Shown here: positions 13,301-26,890 of the stretch, in pieces
Position numbering within the stretch: position 1 is the first letter of the stretch
Layout: the number at the start of each line of letters is the position of its first letter
Assembly: GCF_023343835.1 (NCBI RefSeq)
Contig: NC_064440.1
Coordinates: 33,611,537-33,675,536 of the forward strand
Source: Lagopus muta
Taxonomy: Eukaryota; Chordata; Aves; Galliformes; Phasianidae
Direction of reading: 5' to 3'
Length of the DNA stretch: 64,000 nt
Position numbers and translations under genes: made by a program
Notes under the pieces: model-generated
Databases searched by the model: none
What the model was told of the DNA's origin: nothing
What the model saw: the letters and a program-made list of their open reading frames with translations, nothing else

Positions 13301-16300
13301 ACCTTTCTTCCTGACTATTAACAATGTTCAGATCAGATCTAATGCCAAGGCTTGCAATAAGACATTAGACAGCTACCAGCATCCAAATCCTCTGACGTTT
13401 CCCATTTATCATTTTCAAGCACTCAGCCAGCTTCCAATCTGTGTGGCGATGCTCGTGTCCTGTCACGTGAACCTGGACAGCTGACAGATGGACTAATTAG
13501 AGCCCACAGAACTTAAGGAAAGACAGATAGCAAGGTCAAAGCGAGGTCACTATGAAAAATGGATTTGACTTTGCAAAGAACAGGGGGTATTTCCGAGGCT
13601 GGGGACAAGTGAGCTGCTCAAATGAAAGCGTCAAAGATGCAAAAGAAAAAAAGAAGAAAGAAAAAAGCTTCCAAATCAAAATATCTAGAGACAGACTGGA
13701 AGGTTAAGGAAATAGGGGCAGCAAGATCTGCTTATGACAACAGCTGTACCACGGCCATGCTGTTCTGTATGCAATGAAAACAGTCATTTTCTGAAAGATG
13801 CAAATTGTATGAAGTTAAAAATTAACTGTGGTCATCTGCACATGATGGGAAGCTAAACCCTCAATCATGTGAATTATGAAAAGGCTTTTTCTTTCTTCCA
13901 TAAGAAATGCTGGACTAGTTTCACAGCCAGTTGTCTTAAAACACTGGAAAGAGATAACACTCAGAGTGTATTTCCTGATAGATAATGAAACACAGAAAGT
14001 GATGCCAGTATCAACAGAGCAGAGATTACTGGTACTGTCTGGCTTATCCACCATCTAGGTGGAAGCAACTAGCAAGCATGCTTACATAGAAACAGACAAC
14101 CTTCACAAAGCATTTAATGGGTTTGACTGAGGTTAGAAAAGCTTGTTATTCCAAATCAAAGGACACAACTGAAAAAACAAAGATGATCAGTTCACACCAA
14201 AACAGAGATAAAGCAAAAGCTGAACCTGCACTTGATTTTATTGAACTATTCGAAAGGCAACCAACAAGTCTAAACATTGCTCCACAATATAAAAACAACC
14301 AAAGCAAAGCCTTGTTTTGTTCCAAACAGTACAGTCTTGGTTATACATGTCTGACTGTACCTGATCTCAATTACTATGCAGTCCTTGCCCAAGCTCATGT
14401 CTTTCTGGTAGAAGCCTAGAGATTCGGTTGATGTCTGCTGAAGACCACAGGAGACCAGCAATCAGCTTAGTGATATCTTCCCATTTAGGTAGGAGAACTT
14501 CAAAGCAGCAACAGAAAAACACAAGCTAAGTTTATCAGGAGATAACAAAACACATACTCAGTCTAATTTGCTCAAATTTAGCAACTGAGTTGTGAGCAAT
14601 GCTTTTTCTCATATTTCGGATATTCATGCATGCTTCTTTCCATGTGGAAAGATTTCCATTTCTGTTTCCTAAACAAGCACAAGATTATCGGTAAAGACCT
14701 TTAAACTATTCTTACTCTTCTACCAGGTTGCATGTTTTTATGAAATCTCTACAGGGCTGATCATTTCTATACAATTTATCCACCAGCATAACCTAGGTGA
14801 ATTTATTCAACAGATTTAGAAGCTATTTGTGTTGGATGGACAAAAAATCCCAAAGGTTCAATTTCTAGAAGCAAACAGCAATCCAAAAGAGTATTCCAAG
14901 GACAAGCAGTCACTGTACCCCTATTTAATGGGTTTCTAGGATGTCTATCCCTCACCAAGTCACTGGGGTGTTGTTACAAAATCAGCTAATTAGGACCACA
15001 CCCTGAGATCCAAATGAGAACTGGGAGTGCTGATGAGTAACGACAAGTTACACAAGGCCTGTCAGCCTCCTATAGCTGGGAACTTGCTTGCTGTGGAAGA
15101 AAAATATGTGTTGAAATAATCTCACACATGTACCGCAGTGATGGAGGAGTACGGACAGAAGTGGGGTAGCGCTTGCTTCCCTTCAGCCTGTGGTTTTGAC
15201 AACTCCTTAAGCTTTAGCAAAGCAAAGGCTAGATGCCCTCTTTCCCTCTCCAGGTTACTTATACATAACAGATGCCCTGTCAAAGTGAGGTTGATCCTCT
15301 GACTCATATGATGGAAGTGGGCAGTCTTCATTGAAGGGGAGAAGGAATGTGGCTCTTCCTGAGGCTTCACAGCCAGCGTGGGAGAGAGCTTGCAGCCCTC
15401 CTTTCCCTAATGACTAGCACCCAGCAACCATCTTAAGAGCAAACAGTCAAGTCCTTCACAAAGAATTCTGGTCTGATTCCCCAAGCTGAAAGCAGCACCA
15501 TGCACATGAGAAGAACTTAAGGCACGTGCTGAGCTTTTGGCTCACATTTCTCTACGTACAGCACACATGTTGGGCAGCCAGGTGTGTACCACATGTGCTG
15601 GGAAACACAGAGGCTCCCTGGGAGTTGCCATAGGATGTGCTGTCACGTACCTGGGCCTCAATTGGAGGCCTAGATATTGCAATTAGGCAGGAGCCTGCCA
15701 CCAGCACGCCCTCATTGGGGGTTGCGCCATGACCTTATCTTGGGAGTTGCCCTTGTTACACATGGAGCTCCTGAGCTATAGCATACCCATCCCTGGGTGA
15801 CCAAATGGGCAAGATCCCATGATAGGTTATGCCTCAGATAGCTGGCGCTGCTACATTCATCCATCCATATGCTACAGCCCTATTTTTCAAACAGAAATGG
15901 AACAAAGTTAAGGACAAGAATAGATATCGTGACTCTGTTGTCACATGGAAGCTTTCTTAGGTATGAACAAATACAGTTGCACCAAAGGCACAGCAAAAGG
16001 CCCCCGGCTATTAGCAAGGCTTTTTGATGACCCTATTCTGGGTTTCTTTGTTCCTAGTCCAAGACATCCCCAAGGGATGTGCTGAGTTCTGCAGCTACCA
16101 AGTTACAAAACTGGGCCAGAATTCCAGTCACCTCCAGTCTGGACATTTGGAAATCCCAAATAAATGACTGCTTGTTACTTCTTGCTTTTTACTCCTCATC
16201 ACACAGATAAAATTTATGGGTGGAAAATTTTCAAACTGATCAGAAAACCCAGCAGATGTGTGTCCTTTTGGGTGCTGTTATAACCACAAAAAAGATGTTC

Positions 16301-19300
16301 TGTGAGAAATACACAGCCGGACCAGTGCTGAGGGAGGAGCACAGGGCAGACACTGTGCCTGTATGTAAAGATGAATGCCTTCTGGCAGGAAGACACAGTC
16401 TCACTATAAAGAGCCCTGAATTTATGGATTCAGGAGCATTATTTATGGATAGGAGTGTTATTTAGAATCCAAAGGTCTGCCCATTTTCTTCGCATTGTTT
16501 CAACAGACATCAAGGGAGGATCACTGTCTTCCTCTCCATTGCCAGCAGGCAGTAATAGTAATAATAATAATAACAACAACAACAACTCTGCAGTCAGAAT
16601 GCTTATAAAAACCACTCTCTAATTATTTAATAACAAAACATTGGATGATGCACTGGAAACAACATTCATTGCCTTCAAGAAGACAGAAGTAGGACCAGAT
16701 GTCTGCTTGAGGAAAAATACCACAGAAGAGCCACTCTGTAGGCACCCATCTGTGTAACCCTCTTGAAGGAGCCAACTGATGTCTTCTTTCCCAAAAGAAC
16801 TTCCAGGGTGGGCTACCACATACACATCTATGTGTATTTCACTTCAAATGGCCAAAAGAGTACAGTTTGTGTTGAGCTAATAGTTCAGAGAGGGCAGTAA
16901 AGACTTCTGAGGGGAAAATGGGATTGTAGTATTTATCTGGGATATAACTTCTTCCTAGAAGTTAAACTAGAGCACAAATGTGTAGATAATATCCAGCGAC
17001 AGCCAGATGACATGGCAAGGCATTGATGTTCTCACCAGCACAGGCTGTTTAACATGTATGAAGAAACCTAGAGTGCACAAATAACATGTAATAGCAGAGG
17101 CCATCAACCAACAGATCAACCATCTCCCATAGGAGACAGTTCTCCTCCCAGCAGAAGAGCAGCAACATCAAGGACTCTGTGTTATCTTGACACTGGCTTA
17201 CATGTCCTGCTGACATGCCTTTCCCCCAGCCAGAATCAGTGCATTTTCTCCTACATTTCCACAAAAAAAATGTTAGAAAAAAAGCTAGCCATGGAATAAA
17301 ATACTGTAAGCAATTGTAAGCAATTCTGTGCTTGATTACTATTTTGATATTGCTTTGGGCACAAAGGTTGACAAAGAACACATCATTTTGAGCCAGGCTG
17401 GGTCATAACAGAGCCCTGGGGCTCTGTTAATGTAAAATGTTGCGTTTCTGTACAAGTAGAATTTACTGACACTCACTCAGTCCTGCATTCCAATGTCACT
17501 TTCAGCATAAGAACTGGTGCAAATGGCTAAGATGCTCTGACCACCTCAGAAAAGGCCCTGTAGAAAATTAGGAACTCCAGGGCCTTCGGCTGCACTTGGT
17601 ACTCAGCTGGCCTTTTTTTTTTTTTGTGTTTGCAGGACTGGGCCTCCCCTTGGTGGCAAGCAGGGGCTTTGCATGCTGTGGATGCAGTGCAAAGGACTGC
17701 AGACATCAAACTTTAATATAATCTTTAGTTAGAGCTACTTCATTATTCAAGCCTCTGGAAAGCTGTGCAGTCAGGCACCTTCATTTTACACAAGAAAAGG
17801 TGGAAAGCCCAGGCTGCTTTCTTCCTTTGCCCTGGACTGGAAGCTGGGGACTCTCAGACAAGATGCTGCTGCACACATTGGCTTTGAGCCTTTTTTCCTC
17901 ATTTTCCAGGCCACACAACAAGCATCGCTTGCAGTGATTTTTTTTTCCAGAGAGAACAATCAAGAGCTATAAAACCAATTCCAAATGCAGCCTGGATCGA
18001 GTTTCAAAAAGCCCTAATGCTCTCCCTGTGTGTATGTGCACAATTTAATTTACTGTGGCTACAGAACTGTATTCATGGGACTGTATTTAATTTTTTTTTA
18101 AACTCCAAGGCAGTTATCTATTGCAGTGAGTGTGTCATAAGACAAGATCACTTGCAGCAATTGCACAAATAAGCCTCCAGCCTCTTGCCTTAACAAGCTA
18201 CGCGACCCAGTGATCTTCAACATGACACTCCTTGCATTTTATTGCTGGCTGGAAAGATTTGTTTTGAGTCTCTTTCAGTGCCAGAGGTCTTTATTGCTAA
18301 ATAGCCCTGACTGTTGAGTAATATGAGAATTTAATGTACTCATGCTGGAATCCTCACTTGGAAAGTAGTAGAAATTCAGCTTAAAATATTGCCATTCTCT
18401 GATCTTTCTCTTTGCTGTTTGTAAACTGCTTCCTGAGTTGCCTCACACACTGCTGTGGCTCTTTATGAAGCAGAGTGTCACCTCTGTCCTGCTCAGGCAC
18501 ATGAAAGAGATGACTGAGAGAAGGCAGCAGCAAGTCTCATAAAAGCAGCATCCTACTTGCGCTGCTTTGACAAGACATGAAATAGCCCCATTCTCACTGA
18601 CCATCTTATGAATAATCAGAATCCATCTGCAGTACAAAGCGCTGCTGGTACCATTTCAGCCACCTCTTTGGCAAGAAGCACGTGGGGAGAACAGGGGAAA
18701 ATCTTAAGAAGAGCATTAAAGCCTACACAGAACTGTTTCATACCTGGAAGAGGTCAAGGGAGGTTCTGGGGGGCCACGTTTTGGAGTAGAATAGAAATCA
18801 TGCTTTTGAACATCCTGCATCAAAGCTGTCTTGAAAATACCACTGTTGCCTCTGGTACTTCTAGCCATGAAACAGAAAGCTTCTGTGACAGCTACCTGCA
18901 CTTACAAGACTGCAGCTATCTTCCTTCTGGGGAAAAAGTTCTAAGCCCATAAATACCAATCTGAATTTTTAAACAAGTCTTTTTGCTGCTTCACATTTTG
19001 CTGCACTTCCAGCAGGAGCTCTGACAGTTTACTGGGTGCTAATCCTGTGCTTTATTACAAAGGAACATTTGTGGTTTGGTGCTCTCAGGTATTTGATTTT
19101 CCCTCTCACATTCCTGGGGCATAATTGGGAATATCATCTTCTGTTAAAACTAAAGATCTCTATGTAGCCCTAATGATTGAAAAGAATAGGTAAGAGGCTG
19201 AAAAATGTAAAGTCTACAGACACTGGCATCAGAAAGACCCCATAATGCAGATGTATCACAGTTTTGGGCTGGTTTGGGGTAGTGAAACTGAGCCTGTGGT

Positions 19301-20394
19301 CATCCCTCTGCCCTTTGCACACAAGAAACTTGATTCTAGAAGTTACACTGCCATGTTCAAGGGAGAAAAGCATACTAAGCAGCTATCTATCCAGCCAGTG
19401 CTCCGATTTTGACCTCTGAATAGCACAATAAGCTGCTCTCAAACAAGTTACAGGTTCAGTGTTATTTGCAGATATAATAACCAACTATTTGGCATCCTTG
19501 GAGAAAACTGCTATTTTCTAATGGGCTGTTCACAGCCACCCCAAACAGACAAAATTAAGCTAATAACGTATTCATTATGCATGATTTACCAGCTTGTGCA
19601 ACTGTCAGTTCAGAATGCAAATCCACACCTGACTTTTAAAGACATCTTTTTTTCCTAACAGCCACTTTCTATCAGACTACATCATAAAGCAACTTTGCTT
19701 TCATCCATGGGACTGATGAAAACATCCCTCTCCCCTTGGAACTGAGCATCCTGTTCTGCTAAAGCTCAGCTGCCTGAAAACGGTTCATCTCCCCAACACA
19801 TATCACCCCTGTTGCAAAGTCCTGTCCCTGTGATGAACAGCAGAAAGAACATTGTGTCTGCTGATACCTCTCAGAACATTTCTATTGCAGATGGGGGCTA
19901 TCAGGAAAAAAAAAAAACAAAAAACAACCAAAAAAACCCCACAAAATAGAACTCATCAAGCACAAAAGCAGTGAATCACTATTGCAAGGTGATGAGAGGA
20001 GCTGGCACCTCTGGCAGGTCACAGTGTGTCAGGATGTCACATCTGTTATTGAGGTGAGCCTCCTCTACGTCAAAGCCAATGGATCAATGCAAAAATGAGA
20101 CGTTCCCCAGGTCAGTGCCCTGCCACTGGTTGTACTGACGCAAGCAACTGTAGCTGTTTAAATGTCACAGCCTGCCCTGCCTTTGCATAAAGGTTACCAT
20201 CCCTAGCAAGGAGCACAGATGCAACTCTGCCTCTGTTCCATCATTGGAGCACACCCACGGCACCCGCCTCCACAGCCAACCTATACACACCAGCCAGTCT
20301 GCAAATTAGGTACTGGCACACTAAGATATGCTCTGGGCTCTTGGCAAAATGGGATTGTGGCTATTGACAAACAGCCAGTGGTGAACCAGTTGTC
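7319..20394. other. ABCA12–ATIC intergenic, left part; no gene recognised
   Basis: This 13-kb stretch upstream of ABCA12 exon 1 has no reading frame with a recognisable domain, no paired splice sites around conserved-looking protein, and no tRNA or rRNA gene. An inverted CCAAT box (7328-7333) lies just upstream of the ABCA12 ATG, and the ABCA12 promoter is presumably near 7.3-7.6 kb, but there is no TATA box or CpG island to place it. A TAA/AAC microsatellite is at 16555-16586, and an octamer motif in an AT-rich block is near 19.6 kb. The rest is unremarkable non-coding sequence. Confidence 0.6.
16555..16586. repeat. Compound (TAA)n/(CAA)n microsatellite
   Basis: A short run of TAA units passes directly into CAA units (about four or five copies each). 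It is an ordinary simple sequence repeat. Confidence 0.85.
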
Positions 20395-20399
20395 TGTTA

Positions 20400-20812
20400 A
20401 TCAAAGAATGGCCCAGGTTGGAAGGGACTTCAAGGATCATGAATCTCCAACCCCCCCACCACCACCACATGCAGCACCACCAATCTTCCCATTTAATACC
20501 AGCCCAGGCTGCCCAGGGCCCCATCCATCCTGGCCTTGAACACCTCCAGGGACGGGGCAGCCACAACCTCTGTGTTCCAGCACCTCACCACTCTCTCTGT
20601 CAAGAACTTCCCCCTGATATCCAACCTGAATCTTCCCTCCCTCAACTTCGAACCATTTCCCCTTGTCCTGCAGTTATCTGCCCTTTCAAAGAGTTGATTC
20701 CCTCCTGTTTGTAGGCTCCCTTTAGGTACTGCAGGCTGCAATGAGGTCACCCCACAGCCTTCTTTTCTCCAGGCTGAACAAGCCCAGCTCCCTCAGCCTG
20801 TCTTCGTAGGGT
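20400..20812 (-). mobile_element. CR1 LINE fragment, minus orientation
   Basis: The reverse complement of a CR1 3' region. It contains the aagaatggcccaggttggaa head, the ccatcctggccttgaacacc block, caacctctgtgttccagcac, and the far block tcagcctgtcttcgtaggg. About 410 bp remain of a full element of roughly 4.5 kb. A C/A-rich expansion near 20451-20470 interrupts it. Confidence 0.92.
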
Positions 20813-21129
20813 AGAAAAAGCAGTTTCATTACCCAAACGTACTGGAGACCAACACACATAGGGTGGAGGATGTTTTAGTAGGGAAGATCCTTTTCTTTGG
20901 AGTATAGTTTCCTCTCACTTAAATCAATGATAATTTGTGACATTAACTCAGAGACAGAAATCAGCTACCCCTCATTTATGCTCTTCAATTGTCTAGCTGG
21001 GGAAATTGATGCTTTTATTGAATTTGCTGATCGCCACAGCAAGTTTTGATTTCTAAGGATTCCATGGAATTAGTAGGACTCTGTCATTGCATCTTAGTGG
21101 AACAAAGCCAAGCTCAAAGTCACACTGAG

Positions 21130-21290
21130 TGGATGAATCACGGAATCAAGGCTGGAAAAGGCCACTAAGACCATCTTGTTCAATCATCAATCCACCCCTA
21201 CCATGTCAAATGACCACGTCCCTTAGTGCCACATGTGCATGGTCCTGGAACACCTTTGGGACCTTCCTCTGAATCCTCTGCATCACATGA
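21130..21290 (-). mobile_element. CR1 LINE fragment (different subfamily), minus orientation
   Basis: The matching blocks are atcacggaatcaaggctgga, the ggccactaagaccatc block, a degraded caatcatcaatccacc block, and gtcccttagtgccacat. These match the CR1 subfamily whose 3' end reads tctaagatcatccagtccaacc in this orientation. This is a different group from the copy at 20.4 kb. The right-hand end is diverged and its limit is approximate. Confidence 0.8.
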
Positions 21291-22217
21291 ATATGGGACT
21301 ACTTGGTTATTGGCCAGAAAAATACCTCCAACCACTTCTTCCCCTGCTTCATCAACTGTCCCTGGCCCATAACCCCTACCTTAGCAGTTCACATCTCACA
21401 TTCAGCATCTGCCATTTGCCTGCTCATCAGATTGTTCTGTGCCCAAAGTCCTGCTGCTGCTGTCTCAGTATTTTCTCAAATACAAGCATCTCCATTAGGA
21501 TTATCTCCCCCTACACAGGTCTGTGTCCAATGAATCTAAATGCCCCTCCAGGACCCCCTTCCCTGTGCTGTCAGCAACAAGTCATCTTTAATCAAATCAC
21601 TGGTCCAAATACTTCATATTTTTCTCCCTCACAAAGGTACTTATTGTTGCTGCTTCCCAGCCTCCCCATAAAACCAGTTTTTTTTTTTAATCAGCACAGC
21701 TGGCTGGGAAGCATGATTCAGACATAAGTTACCACTTTTATTGCATTCCTTCCCTTTGTCAGCCCTTTTGCTGTCAGCTACGTGGGACAGGGCCATTATT
21801 CTTCATTGTTTAGCAAACACTCTACACATAATGGCTAATACTGTAAATAAATGGAAATAAAACCTGAAATCAAACAAAAGCTGACTGACACGACCTGAAT
21901 TCTGCAGGTCTTCCATCAGCCATGCTGCACTGCACCACATCGCACTTACAATGGCTCTGCCTTACTTCTGTCACATCAGACAGGATCACAGGGAGACGTC
22001 AATGGAAGTCAGGCCTTCAGCGATTTTAGCCGTGGCTCACTTCAATCAATTAAGAGTGATCTGTGCCTCATAGGCTGACAAGCATCTTACAGGCATATGA
22101 TGATGGATAGCCCAGAATTTATTGCCTAATCAGTTCTTCCTGGAAAATGGAGGGCAGTGATAGAAATAGATGCTAAGGGATGGCAGTTAGCAGGAGATGT
22201 CAAAGTGCACGATTGAT

Positions 22218-22239
22218 GGGGGGGTGGGGAGGGAGGGGG
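22218..22239 (+). repeat. G-rich tract with G-quadruplex potential
   Basis: Four G-runs of 7, 4, 3 and 5 residues are separated by single T or A bases. This fits the G3+N1-7 pattern of an intramolecular G-quadruplex on the plus strand. No gene or promoter feature is beside it. Confidence 0.7.
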
Positions 22240-25200
22240 AATTTCAACAGACAGGTTGGCCCATAGCTAGTGAATGCAAAAGTCCATAAAAATCCTGTGC
22301 AAACAAGATTTGATCATGTTATAGAGAAGAGAACAAGGGGAAAAGACAAGGGCGGCAGAGATGAGTAAATGCTGATCTAAGCACAACTGAAAAATCAGGG
22401 GAGAACAGTGGAGCAAGATCACAGGGCTGCAATATTTCAGCTCCAATGTGGAAGAAAAATAAAATAGCAAGATGAACACAAAACCGGTGCAGCACATGAC
22501 ACAGCACAAACTGGGATATTAAACTAGCCAGGATAATATTACATGGAGACTCACAGGAGAAACAGAAGTGCTTCCACGGGGCCAATGATGAAAGGGTTGT
22601 GGATGCAAGATGTGCCTGAAATTGATATTTTTTATGCTGTACTGCTTAAACCAAGCGCTCAAAACCTTCCAGTTAGACTGAAACTAGCTTGAAAACTGAT
22701 GAGTTTATAAAAGCACTCCATATATTCTAGATGTTTGCCTTCCAGTTTTCATCCTTCAGGCAACTTTCGGTTTTCTTCAGTAACAAAAACTAAAGCTTCA
22801 TTTTCTGGAAGAAAAAAACCCAACAAAACAACACCAACAGTCTCATCGTATCCTCAAAAAAATACCCAAAGCAGTAATTATTGCAAGATCTGCAATCAGT
22901 GAAAGCTGGCTGCAAACCAGCTAACAATGAGGTTTTGGGAAGAGGAGACCGTAAATACTGACAGCATTGAAAAGGCAAAATCCAAAGATGGGAAAGGACT
23001 GGAGGGAATTGATCTAGTGCTCAGAACACAGATCAAGAGCTTTGTGACATGCAACAAAAGTGATTCCAGAAAGCAAGGTGTATTTGTGAGTAATGTGGAA
23101 ACTTCTTTATGGATTAAACTGGAAAGGCTAAATCTACTCTCTGCTATAGCCACAGGTTATTTCTGTTGTTCTGGAGTACAACCTGCTCCCATTGTCAGTG
23201 AGGATCTGTGACAGAGCTGGAGATTGGACTTCAAATGCTGGACTTCCTACAGCCATCTTTTATCCTTGCTCCTTCAGGAACAAAGAACCCCACAAAGTTC
23301 ACTGTGCAGGGTCTTCTCCACAGCCAAGATGCTTAGAAAAGGATCTCCTTGGCCTAAAGTGTCTCTAAAGAAAAGATCTGCCCTCTTTCCAGAGGGAATG
23401 ATGCTGATAACCTTTGAAATTAGGAGCAATTAAAACAGTGAAGGTGGATTTTGGCAGAGAAATGTCAGAAGTGAACAGAAAGGCCAATTAATTTTCCACA
23501 TCATGCCTTTCTCCAACCTTTAGCATTAGATCCAAGCCTCAAACACAAATCCACTAAACGTAGAAGCCATTTCACATGATTCAGTCAGTCACACGTATTC
23601 TTAATGTAACGTGGTCACTGCTATGTGTTGTGGCATCAACAGGATTTGAAGCAGTCCAACAGCAAGATTTCAGCCCCTTGCAGGAGTTAATCTCTTCAGG
23701 AAGAACTCCCTGTGTTCTATTTAAAGGACATTTACCTGACCTATTGTGATAAAACAGCCTCTGACTCCAAGAAATCATCCTTGCCCACTGTGTTTGTCCT
23801 AACATTGGTGTGTGCTTGTGGGCACAAAGTGAGTTAAAAGGACGTGACCGGATCCAAACAGATCCTCCAGGTTCTGACAGTGGAAAGCAATGTACATAAA
23901 AACAAGTGTAAATAAAATAACCCTATTCTTCAGCTCTCCAGAAATAGCTAGATGTTGCATATTGTCAGCAAAATGTTATGTTTTGGAGATTCTGCTCCCA
24001 GCATGCTTGCTTCTTCTCAACTGCTTTAATTTAGTCAGCGAAACACAGCAGAATAAACTGAAGCGTTACCAGTCCTTATTAGTTACCCAAGTCTCATAAG
24101 GATGGGATGAGCCCATAATTATGTGATTAATGATATTATCATTAATTAAAAGCGGTGCTGAAGAAAACATTAGTTAGGTAAACTGAAGAATACAGTCAGA
24201 AGTCCATAGGAGTGTTTTGCAGGAATCCCCATTATGTCAGTCTAACTGTTCCTTCCCTCTGGTCTTGCTGCCTTAGCCAGCATCCCAGGCTGTTTTTACC
24301 ACTGAGCTCACACAGGGCCAAATGCTTTATTCCCATGCACCTATTAATTTCACACAGGAAAAGAGCCTTGTCTCTCTGGCACCATGTGACTGCCTGCTCC
24401 TATGGTGCAGTGGTGGATCCTAGAGACCTACATCTCCCAACTAGCAATAAAGCCAATGGTTCCCTCCCACTGCCCAGAGCCACAGCGCAGTGGGAACCAG
24501 GTGATGACTAACCTGAGCTCTGCCAAATGACTGTTCTGCCCTCCAAATGTGATTGAGGGCTGACAGATACACTTCCTGCCAACTGATCCATGTCACAATA
24601 AAACTTGGTGATAATGGCTGCTTCCTGAGAGCTGGATATTCACTCTTGCTCCTGCTTGCCACTGGAATTTTGAGTGCCTGTCCTATAAAACAGCAAAGAT
24701 GAATTCACTTTGAAAAAGACGACAACAAATAACCTTTAAAAAAAAACATTATAAATGCTTCCCCGGGCCAACTCTCCTCCCAGCCAAAGCATAACTGATG
24801 GCCACAGTGACTGCAGAGAAAGAGGCACAAAGCAGACATGGGCACAGTCACAGTTACAACATGTGAACTGCACAGAATGTAGAGGAGACAAGCACTTCTG
24901 CAGAGCCAACACTAAACCTGTTCTCTCCCTGGAGGGGTCGGATGCAGGATTCTTCTGTGCACCTGAGCTGCAGAAATCAACAAGCAAGGCAGGACACAGC
25001 TTGCACACTGCTAGGGACCGTGAACATCACAGCTCCACAGTTCCAGAGTAATTACCTGCATGACTAAATCCTATTTTCCCCTCAAAAATATTATCTGGAA
25101 AATTCTGTTCTTCATTCTACAACCAATGAAATGTTAATTTTAAGGCCTCTTGATCACTTTGAAACGCTTGGGGATTGTTTGTTTTTGTTTGTTTGTTTTT

Positions 25201-26734
25201 TCAATGAACAGCTTGGCTTTGATTTAGGTGAACAAAGACAGTGATGTTTTGTGGAGAAATAAACTTCCTCCTCTGGTCATTCCTTGCTGTAGCACTTCAG
25301 AGAGACAGTTCTGAAAAGCCAGAATTTGTCCTGTTGTGACTGGAGACTCAGAGCAAGGAAGGTCAGAAGCAAAAGACAGAGCCACAGCTGATTATGAATG
25401 CAGGGCATACAGGATAGAAGCATTTCAGAAAGCACAAGACACTCCTGAGGAATCAAAAGCCACTGAGTTTTGAGCACTAAAGAAAAGCAACAACATTCAT
25501 TTTTTTCTTTTTTTCCCCCCTTCAGTAAGATGTTATCCATGTTTCTCAAGCCAAAATGCATTGGTCCAGTTTCCTGGGAGGTTAAAAAAATAAAAGTGGT
25601 TTATGAAAAAAGCTCCATTTTCTGTCCATTCTCCTGCTTTTAATTATGTGTGAAATCAGCAGGAAAAAAAAAAAAGAACATCTATTACAATAAAAACACC
25701 TGCCAATTAGGTACAGCTCTAAGGTCTCACCAGCTGTGGCACTGACTGCTATATGATGCTGGACATGTCCCATGTACAACTGCCTTTTTCCATCCTGTTT
25801 AGCCACATTCCTCTTGTGACATCACAAGACATTTTGGCAAGACTCCCTCTTACTTCATATCCCAGCTCTCTGGGGTCCAGATCACAGTTAGCCACAAGTG
25901 TAACACATATCAGCAGCCTCCTATGGCTGCCTTTCCAGGGGTGCCTCCTGCTGCCTTTGGCCAGCTGCCATTTTCTCAAGCATGCTGCAAATTGCAGCTC
26001 TGTCTGCATTTGCTGTCAGGTCTCCCATGACCCTGTTATAATCTGACAGGGTTTCCTGGGTCCCACGGTGAGCTGCAAATGAATGCAGGTTCACAGAGTT
26101 GGCCTTTGCTTGTAAGCCATTCCTTGGCATTTGACAGAAAGATGAGCAGGATGTTCTGGTGGAGCTGAACGATGGGGTTTGTTGACCAGTGCCTAAGCCC
26201 TTCAACACTGACTAGTCTAAGCTAGTCTTCCACCCAGCTTTTTCCTCACTGTCTTCAGTCTCTCTCTTCCACAGATAAGTATTTCAGGGACTTGGTGAAC
26301 CAAAGATGACTGGGGCTGAATTACTATATAAAATACATTTGTTTCTTCTTAATCTGTTGCAAGCTCTCAAGCCAAGCTTCACTGATTTCCATATGCTTCC
26401 TGACACTTCATTATCAGCCCTGACACTATTTGTATTGTGTACTGAGAACTCCTCTGTGACTACCTGTTTTGCTTTTTGCTGCAGATCCCCCTCACTCTAC
26501 AACAGATGATGCCTGGTGGACAGAACTGTCACCTCTGCCTCCAGGCTCTCACCTCACCCAGGGAGCATTTCACCATCTCCCACATCTTGTCTGAGCAAAT
26601 CCCAAGGATCTCAGGAACCACAGGGAATTAGCATGCCGACTGAATCCTAAACCAACATTCATTCACTGTCATCTTTATGTATTGGGTTGTAGACCATGAA
26701 AGGAATTACACTCCAGCAGGCTCATTAAGTAAAC

Positions 26735-26890
26735 GTGGAGCAATCTAGCTTAGCAGAGAAGGGCTGGTATCTGAGAGACCCGAGTTCAAATATGGGCTGA
26801 GGCAGAAAACTCTTCTGTGACGCTGGGTAAATATCCTAAGGGCAGCTCTGAAAGGCACGAAGGACAACAAGAGGCACGAATGAGTCCTTG
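26735..26890 (+). mobile_element. Possible diverged MIR-like tRNA-derived SINE
   Basis: The segment has a tRNA B-box-like core (cccgagttcaaat) followed by tgtgacgctgggtaaat. This order resembles the MIR/CORE-SINE pattern of a 'ggttcaaatcc' block followed by 'tgtgaccttgggcaa'. Flanking similarity is weak, so the limits are approximate. It is not a functional tRNA gene, because no paired acceptor stem or anticodon arm can be drawn. Confidence 0.4.

Noticed and set aside
15540-15860. Stretch that looked slightly repeat-like (LTR considered)
   Set aside because: No terminal repeats, primer-binding site or polypurine tract could be found.
20219-20750. Several open frames of 80-106 codons on both strands
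   Set aside because: All fall on the CR1 fragment and carry no reverse transcriptase or other LINE protein motif; the copy is only the non-coding 3' end.
24126-24146. Palindrome considered as a hairpin RNA or mobile-element terminus
   Set aside because: The stem is only 9 AT-rich pairs with no extended arms or target duplication; a transcription-factor site is the simpler reading.
26750-26800. Possible tRNA gene from a B-box-like sequence
   Set aside because: No acceptor stem, D arm or anticodon arm can be paired; a decayed SINE explains the motif better.
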